17,968 nt of DNA from QHWK01 sp035315685 (GTDB lineage Bacteria > Acidobacteriota > Vicinamibacteria > Vicinamibacterales > CAVVIG01): the NCBI GenBank assembly GCA_035315685.1, contig DATFXR010000157.1, positions 1-17,968 of the forward strand, in the 5' to 3' direction. Positions 1 through 5,200 of the stretch are shown one piece after another (the stretch's first letter is position 1; each line of letters begins with the position of its first letter). The translations under genes and the position numbers were made by a program. The notes beneath the pieces are model-generated. The model was given only the letters and a program-made list of their open reading frames with translations, did not search any database and was not told the DNA's origin.

Positions 1-1
1 C

Positions 2-1552
2 TCGACCTCGCTGCATGTCGATCAGGACTTCACGGCCGATCGCGAGGCGCTCGGCGCGGCGGTCGACGCGTACGGCGGCGCGAGCGGCCAGGGCTTCGAG
101 GCGGGCCTGACGCCAGACGACGACACGCCCGATACCGGCAACGCGTTCGTCGCCGACGAGACCGAATTCAACATCTTCAACACCGATCGCCGGCTCGACG
201 CCCTCCAGACGCTGGCCGACCAGCTTGCCGGGATCGAGCAGAAGAAATCGGTGATCTACTTCAGCAGCGGCATGAGCCAGCAGGGCACCGACAACCAGGT
301 GCAGCTGCGGCGGACCGTCGATCGAGCAAAACGCGCCAACGTCTCACTCTATGCAGCCGACATGCGGGGACTGCAGGCGTTGGTGCCTGGCGGCGACGCG
401 ACCGCGGCCAGCCTGCGCGGCACCGCTGCCTTCTCGGGCGCGTCGACGCGCAACCAGTCGGACCGCCGCGCCGGCTCGCAGGACACGCTGACGACGATGG
501 CGGAGGACACCGGCGGCCGGGCGTTCTTCGACTCCAACGGCTTCGGCGCGGTGTTCGATCGGGTGGTGAACGACACGTCGGCGTACTACGTGCTCGGTTA
601 CTCGAGCACGAACAGCGCGCGCGACGGCCGCTTCCGCCGCATCAAAGTGAAGCTGAAGCGGACCGATCTCAAGGTCGAGTATCGATCAGGGTACTACGCG
701 GCGCGCGACTTCGCGCACTCGACGAAAGAAGACCGTGAACAGCAGCTGCAGGATCAGCTGCTGTCGGACCTGTCGGCGACCGATCTGAGCGCCTACGTGT
801 CGAGTGCGTACTTCCGTGTCGCCGACAACCGCTACTTCGTGCCGCTGTCGCTCATTGTCCCCGGTAACCAGATCCCGATTACCAGGGCGACCGACAGGAA
901 CAAGGCGACGCTCGACGTGCTCGGGATTGTCCGCGACATGCACCAGCGGCCGGTGGGGCGCGTCCGCGACACGCTCAGGCTCTCGCCCGACGGTGCCGAC
1001 GATCTGCAGAGAAAGACCGTCCAGTACGAGAGCGGATTCGAGATGCCGTCCGGCAAGTACCACGTGAAGATGGTCGTGCGCGAGAACGAGGACGGCGCGT
1101 TCGGGTCGTACGAAACCGACTTCGTCGTTCCCGACGTCAAGCGTGACGCGATCAAGCTCAGCTCGGTCATCGTCGGCACGCAGCTTCAGGCTGTGTCGCG
1201 CAAGAACGAACCGAACCCGCTGATCAAAGACGGCCGTGAGCTGGTGCCGAACGTGACGCGGGTGGTCTCCTCGAATCAGCATCTGTATTTCTATTACGAG
1301 GTCTACGAGCCGTCGCAGCCGGTGAAGCTGTTGACGAGCATCGCGTTCTTCCGCGGCCGTCAGCGGGCGTTCGAGACGCCACTCGTGGAGCAGACGGAGC
1401 TCGCCGGGACGAATCGTAAGGCCGCGGTCTTTCAATTCGACGTGCCGGCGGCGTCTCTCCGCCCCGGCCTCTACACCTGTCAGATCAATGTCGTCGACGA
1501 TTCCGCCGGCACCTTCGCGTTTCCGAGGCTGCAGCTGTACATCCGGCGCTGA
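2..1552 (+). CDS. VWFA-related Acidobacterial domain protein, 5' end outside window
   Basis: The reading frame is open from base 2 to the TGA at 1550-1552, giving 516 residues; the true start lies upstream of the window. An in-frame GTG at 251 is an internal Val (in KKSVIYFSSG), not the start, because coding sequence continues upstream of it. The order of landmarks is that of the TIGR03436 family: FTADREAL early, then EFNIFNTDRRLDALQTLA, then the VWA beta-strand KKSVIYFSSG, NVSLYAADMRGL, MAEDTGGRAFF, and YYVLGYSS followed by the RRIKVKLKR and YRSGYYA segment. The MIDAS DxSxS motif would be upstream of the window. A C-terminal beta-rich extension of about 280 residues follows. Family members are secreted or surface proteins of unknown role, abundant in Acidobacteria. 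The family call is firm; the function is unknown. Downstream is a repeat-bearing spacer. Confidence 0.9.
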   Translation, partial: STSLHVDQDFTADREALGAAVDAYGGASGQGFEAGLTPDDDTPDTGNAFVADETEFNIFNTDRRLDALQTLADQLAGIEQKKSVIYFSSGMSQQGTDNQVQLRRTVDRAKRANVSLYAADMRGLQALVPGGDATAASLRGTAAFSGASTRNQSDRRAGSQDTLTTMAEDTGGRAFFDSNGFGAVFDRVVNDTSAYYVLGYSSTNSARDGRFRRIKVKLKRTDLKVEYRSGYYAARDFAHSTKEDREQQLQDQLLSDLSATDLSAYVSSAYFRVADNRYFVPLSLIVPGNQIPITRATDRNKATLDVLGIVRDMHQRPVGRVRDTLRLSPDGADDLQRKTVQYESGFEMPSGKYHVKMVVRENEDGAFGSYETDFVVPDVKRDAIKLSSVIVGTQLQAVSRKNEPNPLIKDGRELVPNVTRVVSSNQHLYFYYEVYEPSQPVKLLTSIAFFRGRQRAFETPLVEQTELAGTNRKAAVFQFDVPAASLRPGLYTCQINVVDDSAGTFAFPRLQLYIRR

Positions 1553-1578
1553 CGCGATTCCCGTTGCAGATCAGCCTC

Positions 1579-1624
1579 AACCGCGGAGCACTCAGAAAAC
1601 GCAAAGCGACGTTTCTCTGCGGAT
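1579..1624. repeat. Dispersed CAGAGAAACG-type intergenic repeat
   Basis: The segment begins AACCGCGGAG, carries CAGAAAACG, and closes with CGTTTCTCTG (the complement of CAGAGAAACG), so it can fold into an imperfect hairpin. A related segment in inverse orientation occurs at 12921-12947 (CCGCGGTCTCTGCG, then CCGCGGTT). It fills part of the 198-bp gap between the VWFA gene and the acetamidase gene. No protein-coding potential was recognised here. Confidence 0.5.
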
Positions 1625-1697
1625 TCAGCGGCGGTTGACCGTACCTTCACGACAACGCAATAGCGCTGCGCGTCCGACGTCACGTCACGTGGTCCCA

Positions 1698-1724
1698 GCG
1701 TAGCGCGAAGCTTCAGCCGAGCGA
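1698..1724 (+). repeat. REP-like half element, GCGTAGCGCGAAG family
   Basis: GCGTAGCGCGAAGC followed by TTCAGCCGAGCGA matches, with few differences, the left half of the full palindrome at 7575-7632 and the copy at 8450-8475. Only the left half is present here, so no long hairpin forms. It ends 26 bases before the acetamidase ATG and may form part of its leader. Confidence 0.6.
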
Positions 1725-1750
1725 TCCGTTGTGATAGCGTGTCGCACGTC

Positions 1751-2770
1751 ATGAGCAGACACGCTGCGGTGTTCACCGTGCTCGCGACGGCGTCGTTCGC
1801 CGTCGGGGCGCAATCGCCGAGGACCCACCGCCTCGAAGCGACGCCGTCCACGGTCGCGTACGGCTACTACTGGTCCGAGGCGAAGCCGGCGCTGCGGATC
1901 GCGTCCGGCGACATCATCGACGTGGACACGCTGCTGACGAACAGCCCGATGGGTCTCGCGCGCGCCGGCGTGCCCGACGCGAAGATTCAGAGCTCGCTCA
2001 AGGCGATCGTCACCGAAGTCACCGGCGACCGCCGCGGGCCTGGCGGCCATATCCTCACCGGGCCGGTGTATGTCGAGGGCGCGCAGCCCGGCGACGCGCT
2101 GGAAGTGAAGATCCTCTCGATCGACTTCCCGCTCGACTACGGCTACAACGGCTGCGCCGGCATTCTGCCGGAGAACTGCGATCGCTCCGTGCCGGCGCGG
2201 ATCATTCCGATCGACGCGAAGACGATGACGGCGGAGTTCGCACCCGGCATCGTGATCCCGCTGCATCCGTTCTTCGGCAGCATGGGCGTCGCGCCTGCGC
2301 CGGAGCTCGGGCGCGTGAGCAGCAATCCGCCGGGCAAGCACGCCGGCAATCTCGACAACCGCGAGCTGGGCGTCGGATCGACACTCTATATTCCCGTGTT
2401 CGTGGCTGGCGCGCTCTTCGAGGTCGGCGACGGCCACGGCGCCCAGGGCGACGGCGAAGTGGATCAGACTGCGGTCGAAACGTCGCTGCGCGGACGCATC
2501 CAGCTCATCGTGCGCAAAGGCATGCCGCTGACGTGGCCGCGGGCGGAGACGGCGACCGACTACCTCAGCATGGCCACCGATCCGGATCTCATGGTCGCCA
2601 CCAAAGGCGCGATCCAGGAGATGGTCGACTTCGTTGCGGCATCGAGAAAGATGACGAAACACCAGGCCTACCAGCTGGTGAGCATCGCCGGCAATGTCGC
2701 GGTGACGCAGCTCGTCGACCGGCCGAATCACGGCGTCCACGTGCGCCTGCCGAAGAGCATCTTCCATTGA
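1751..2770 (+). CDS. Secreted acetamidase/formamidase family protein
   Basis: 339 residues from ATG 1751. An in-frame GTG at 1739 would add four residues, but the ATG gives a cleaner signal peptide (MSRHAAVFTVLATASFAVGAQS, probable cleavage after the Ala-Gly-Ala-Gln region). The FmdA/AmdA fold is suggested by SGDIIDVDTLL near the N-terminus, GPVYVEGAQPGDALEVKIL, YGYNGCAGILPENC, a central IPLHPFFGSMGVAP with the conserved G and P spacing, NLDNRELGVGSTLYIPVFVAGALFEVGDGHGAQGDGEVDQTAVE (the family's GD.H..QGDGE signature) and a C-terminal AYQLVSIAGNVAVTQLVD. Family enzymes hydrolyse short amides to ammonia and the acid; the substrate of the exported acidobacterial members is not established. The TGA at 2768-2770 is followed after 14 bases by the next gene, so the two are probably cotranscribed. 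Confidence 0.9.
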   Translation: MSRHAAVFTVLATASFAVGAQSPRTHRLEATPSTVAYGYYWSEAKPALRIASGDIIDVDTLLTNSPMGLARAGVPDAKIQSSLKAIVTEVTGDRRGPGGHILTGPVYVEGAQPGDALEVKILSIDFPLDYGYNGCAGILPENCDRSVPARIIPIDAKTMTAEFAPGIVIPLHPFFGSMGVAPAPELGRVSSNPPGKHAGNLDNRELGVGSTLYIPVFVAGALFEVGDGHGAQGDGEVDQTAVETSLRGRIQLIVRKGMPLTWPRAETATDYLSMATDPDLMVATKGAIQEMVDFVAASRKMTKHQAYQLVSIAGNVAVTQLVDRPNHGVHVRLPKSIFH

Positions 2771-2784
2771 GCAGAGGAGACGTC

Positions 2785-3225
2785 ATGAGGCAGATGGTGC
2801 AGCTCGCGGTTGTGGTGCTGCCGATCCTCGGCACGGCGTCGTTCGCGGCACCGGCCGCGACGGACGCCGAGATTCGCGCGATCGAGAAGCAGTGGAACGA
2901 GGCGCGCGTGAAAGCCGATATCGCGACGCTCGATCGCCTGCTCGATCGCGACTGGACCGTGACCCACGGCGACGGCACGATCGACACCAAGGCGGAGTAC
3001 CTCGGCGATTTGCGGTCCGGCGCGCGGAAGTTCTTCGCGGACGTCACCGAGGATCACGTCGACGTGCGCGTCTACGGAGACACCGCCGTCGCGTCCGGCA
3101 CGAGCGATTCGAAAGTGGAATACAAGGGCAGGCCGTCCGGTGGTCCGCTCCGCTTCACGCGCGTTTACATCAAGCGCGACGGCCGCTGGCTGATGATCGT
3201 CACGCACGCCACGCGCAGGAATTAA
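2785..3225 (+). CDS. DUF4440 / SnoaL-like (NTF2 fold) secreted protein
   Basis: 146 residues. ATG 2785 is preceded by AGAGGAG at a good distance and begins a plausible signal peptide (MRQMVQLAVVVLPILGTASFAAPA). The mature part has the usual small NTF2-like layout: an N-terminal helix (DAEIRAIEKQWNEARVKADIATLDRLLDRDWTV), a THGDGTIDTKAEYL turn, then strands ending RFTRVYIKRDGRWLMIVTHATR. This matches DUF4440 proteins, which are mostly uncharacterised; some relatives are ketosteroid-isomerase-like. No catalytic residues can be assigned. The frame is open upstream of 2785 but overlaps the acetamidase in another frame, so the ATG with a ribosome binding site is preferred. The last codons and TAA stop (3223-3225) lie inside the first arm of a heptamer repeat element, so the natural C-terminus may have been altered when that element arrived. 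Confidence 0.85.
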   Translation: MRQMVQLAVVVLPILGTASFAAPAATDAEIRAIEKQWNEARVKADIATLDRLLDRDWTVTHGDGTIDTKAEYLGDLRSGARKFFADVTEDHVDVRVYGDTAVASGTSDSKVEYKGRPSGGPLRFTRVYIKRDGRWLMIVTHATRRN

Positions 3226-3329
3226 GAATTGAGAATTAAGAATTGAGAATTCGTGCCACGCTGGCAAGAGGCGAAATGTTGCGGTCGTGATCACGAATTC
3301 TTAATTCCAAATTCATAATTCTTAATTGC
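3218..3329. repeat. Inverted two-arm heptamer element A (AATTAAG type)
   Basis: Two 35-nt AT-rich arms (3218-3252 and 3295-3329) are inverted copies of each other, matching at 29 of 35 positions by my count. Each arm is a tandem array with a 7-nt period (AATTAAG, AATTGAG and similar). The 42-nt core (3253-3294) has ordinary GC content and contains a short TGCCA/TGGCA hairpin. The arms stand out sharply from the GC-rich surroundings. A near twin lies at 5083-5197. No ORF lies inside. The left arm supplies the stop codon of the DUF4440 gene. Confidence 0.85.
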
Positions 3330-3482
3330 AGGGTTCGGCCGTGACGCCGTCCAGCGGGCGAACCACTCCCTGGTCGGCGATCGCGTGCAGAAAACGTCGC
3401 ACCGTGATGCAAGGATTGTGCGTCCAAACGTGGAGCCGACGCTATACTGGCGCCGCGAAACGCTCGTGTTTACCGCTGTTTC
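3330..3482. promoter_or_regulatory. Upstream region of VOC gene with possible -10 TATACT
   Basis: This spacer lies between repeat element A and the ribosome binding site of the VOC gene. TATACT at 3443-3448 is a good -10 match, but no clear -35 lies 16-18 bases upstream (TTGTGC at 3416-3421 is 21 bases away). A promoter here is plausible but weakly supported. No RNA gene or forward ORF was recognised. Confidence 0.3.
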
Positions 3483-3490
3483 AAGGAGGT
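3483..3490 (+). promoter_or_regulatory. Consensus Shine-Dalgarno fixing a GTG start
   Basis: AAGGAGGT is a full complement to the 16S rRNA tail and sits four bases before GTG 3495. It decides the start of the VOC-family gene, for which no ATG with comparable support exists. Confidence 0.85.
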
Positions 3491-3494
3491 TCTC

Positions 3495-4289
3495 GTGCCC
3501 GACGTGAACTCGCACCCGCCCGGAACGTTTTCGTGGCCTGAGCTGGCGACGACCGATCAGAAAGCCGGCGTTGCGTACTACCGCGGGCTGTTCGGCTGGG
3601 ATGTCAAAGAGGAGCCGATGGGTCCGACCGAGGTCTACTCGATGTTCCAGATGCGCGGCCGCCCGGTCGCCGCGGCGTACACGATGCGGCCGGAAGAGAA
3701 ACAGGCCGGCGCCCCGCCTCACTGGAACTCGTACGTCACCGTCAACAACGTCGACGAAGTCGTGACCAAGGCGCAGGCGATCGGCGCGCGCGTGTTCGCG
3801 CCGCCGTTCGACGTGATGGACGCCGGACGGATGGCCGTCCTGCAGGATCCCACCGGCGCGGTGTTTCAAGTGTGGCAGGCGAAGAACCACGTCGGGGCGA
3901 TGATCCTCAACGAGCCCGGTGCGCTCTGCTGGACCGAATTGACGACCAGCGATCTGCGGGCGGCGGAAGGGTTCTACACGCAGCTGTTCCACTGGACCGC
4001 GAAGCGCAGCGATCCCGCGTCGGGCATGGAGTACACCGAGATGAGCAACAACGGGCAGCCGGGCGTCGGCATGATGCCCAAGCCGCCGAACATGCCGGCG
4101 CACATCCCGTCGTTCTGGATGCCGTACTTCATGGTCGCCAACGTCGACGCGAGCACCGACAAGGCGAAGCAGCTGGGCGGGAAGGCGATGGTTGGACCGC
4201 AGGACATCTCGAACGTCGGCCGCTTCTCGGTCGTCAGCGACCCGCAGGGCGCCGTCTTCGCGCTGTTCCAGCCCGCTCCGCGGCAGTAG
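3495..4289 (+). CDS. VOC family protein with two glyoxalase-like domains
   Basis: 264 residues from a GTG start with a perfect ribosome binding site. Two tandem vicinal-oxygen-chelate modules are visible. The first (residues about 10-130) opens FSWPELATTDQKAGVAYYRGLFGWDV and closes GRMAVLQDPTGAVFQVWQ. The second (about 140-262) opens LCWTELTTSDLRAAEGFYTQLFHWTA and closes GRFSVVSDPQGAVFALFQP. The closing DPxGAVF strand recurs in both, as expected for paired beta-alpha-beta-beta-beta units. The overall organisation resembles the mycobacterial CFP32/Cfp30B group of two-domain VOC proteins. The chemistry is unassigned; members bind or modify small molecules, and the usual metal ligands cannot be assigned with confidence. 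No signal peptide is seen, so it is cytosolic. It is transcribed alone: a repeat element lies before it and a REP-like palindrome after it. Confidence 0.9.
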   Translation: MPDVNSHPPGTFSWPELATTDQKAGVAYYRGLFGWDVKEEPMGPTEVYSMFQMRGRPVAAAYTMRPEEKQAGAPPHWNSYVTVNNVDEVVTKAQAIGARVFAPPFDVMDAGRMAVLQDPTGAVFQVWQAKNHVGAMILNEPGALCWTELTTSDLRAAEGFYTQLFHWTAKRSDPASGMEYTEMSNNGQPGVGMMPKPPNMPAHIPSFWMPYFMVANVDASTDKAKQLGGKAMVGPQDISNVGRFSVVSDPQGAVFALFQPAPRQ

Positions 4290-4310
4290 CAGACCGCTGC
4301 CACATCATGT

Positions 4311-4366
4311 CGTAGTGTCCGGCTTCACCCGGACCTCAGCGAGGTCCGCGGAAGGCGGACACTACG
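4311..4366. repeat. REP-like palindrome, GTAGTGTCCGG family
   Basis: An outer stem of 11 perfect base pairs (CGTAGTGTCCG at 4311-4321 with 4356-4366) encloses an inner 7-bp stem with a 3-nt loop (GGACCTC at 4331-4337 with GAGGTCC at 4341-4347). A half copy with the same TAGTGTCCGGCTT start lies at 12871-12893. It lies between the VOC gene and msrA, both on the plus strand, and could attenuate or terminate transcription, although there is no U-tract. Confidence 0.8.
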
Positions 4367-4407
4367 CGCGTGTGATTTCCTGTTTAATAAGAGGCGGGGT
4401 ACGCACG

Positions 4408-5058
4408 ATGTTCACGAAGAAACGGCTGACGATCCCGTCAGCCGCCGAGGCACTACCCGGACGCGCCGAGCGGATGACGGTTCCGGACGCGCATTTCGTC
4501 AACCACCATCGTCTGGCGCCGCCGTTTCCCGATGGTCTGCAGCGGGCGCTGTTCGGTATGGGCTGCTTCTGGGGCGCTGAGCGGAAGTTCTGGCAGCTTC
4601 GCGGTGTCTACAGCACCGCGGTGGGGTACGCGGGGGGCCACACGCCCAACGCGACCTATCGCGAGGTCTGCACGGGTATGACCGGGCACAACGAAGTCGT
4701 GCTCGTGGTCTTCGATCCGAAGGTTGTCAGCTACGAGCAGCTGCTGAAGACGTTCTGGGAGAATCACGACCCGACGCAGGGCATGCGGCAGGGCAACGAC
4801 ATCGGCACGCAGTATCGATCCGGCATCTACTATTTCGACGGGGCGCAGCAGCGTGCCGCGGAGCAGTCGCGCGACGCGTTCCAGAAGCAGTTGACAGCCG
4901 CCGGCTATGGAACGATCACGACCGAGATCCTGCCGGCACCAGAGTTCTATTACGCCGAGGATTACCACCAGCAGTACCTCGCCAAGGATCCCGACGGCTA
5001 CTGCGGACTCGGCGGTACAGGCGTCAGCTGTCCAATCGGCGTGGGTGTGACTGCCTGA
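4408..5058 (+). CDS. msrA: Peptide-methionine (S)-S-oxide reductase MsrA
   Basis: 216 residues from ATG 4408, preceded by a purine-rich GAGGCGGGG stretch. Reduces the S epimer of methionine sulfoxide in proteins, with thioredoxin recycling. The catalytic motif GMGCFWGAE places the nucleophile at Cys53. The two C-terminal recycling cysteines are Cys199 (GYCGLGGTG) and Cys208 (SCPIG), so this is a three-cysteine enzyme like E. coli MsrA. Other family landmarks are VGYAGGHTPNATYREVCTGMTGHNEVV, FWENHDPTQG.RQGNDIGTQYRSGIYY and FYYAEDYHQQYLAKDPDGYCG. The N-terminal extension of about 45 residues before the catalytic motif (ALPGRAERM...HFVNHHRL.PPFPDGLQ) is usual in the long MsrA type. No export signal is seen. 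The upstream open frame from 4192 overlaps the VOC gene and the palindrome and is not coding. Confidence 0.97.
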   Translation: MFTKKRLTIPSAAEALPGRAERMTVPDAHFVNHHRLAPPFPDGLQRALFGMGCFWGAERKFWQLRGVYSTAVGYAGGHTPNATYREVCTGMTGHNEVVLVVFDPKVVSYEQLLKTFWENHDPTQGMRQGNDIGTQYRSGIYYFDGAQQRAAEQSRDAFQKQLTAAGYGTITTEILPAPEFYYAEDYHQQYLAKDPDGYCGLGGTGVSCPIGVGVTA

Positions 5059-5082
5059 TCGGCGGTGCCGCCGCTGCGCGCT

Positions 5083-5197
5083 GCAATTAAGAATTAAAGA
5101 AGTAAGAATTAAGAATTCCTGATCAGGCTGTCGCACTGCCTGGCAGCGGAACAGCGTGACGCGCATTCTTAATTCTTAATTTGTAATTCTTAATTGC
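5083..5197. repeat. Inverted two-arm heptamer element B (AATTAAG type)
   Basis: The left arm at 5083-5118 and right arm at 5165-5197 are inverted copies: both outer ends read GCAATTAAGAATTA and both inner parts read TAAGAATTAAGAAT, separated by a 5-6 nt mismatch. The unit period is mostly 7 nt. The core (5119-5164) has normal GC content and contains CTGCCTGGCAG; its complement (TTCCGCTGCCAG) faintly resembles that of element A's core (TTTCGCCTCTTGCCAG). The right arm ends only three bases before the hrpB ATG. Confidence 0.85.
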
Positions 5198-5200
5198 CCG

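Noticed and set aside
1685..2767. A 360-codon minus-strand open frame opposite the acetamidase gene
   Set aside because: Low-complexity Arg/His/Ala/Asp composition and no recognisable domain; the plus frame has a signal peptide and family motifs.
3320..3440. Possible 3' remnant of a minus-strand gene (frame reading THNPCITVRRFLHAIADQGVVRPLDG, ending at a TAA in the repeat)
   Set aside because: Third positions look GC-biased, but the frame is only about 38 codons after a TAG, has no start codon and matches no family I recognise.
3291..4103. A 270-codon minus-strand open frame opposite the VOC gene
   Set aside because: Antisense composition, and it runs through the repeat element; the plus strand has a perfect ribosome binding site and two VOC domains.
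4192..4407. N-terminal extension of MsrA to an ATG at 4192
   Set aside because: It would overlap the VOC gene in another frame and translate a REP-like palindrome; ATG 4408 gives a normal MsrA length.
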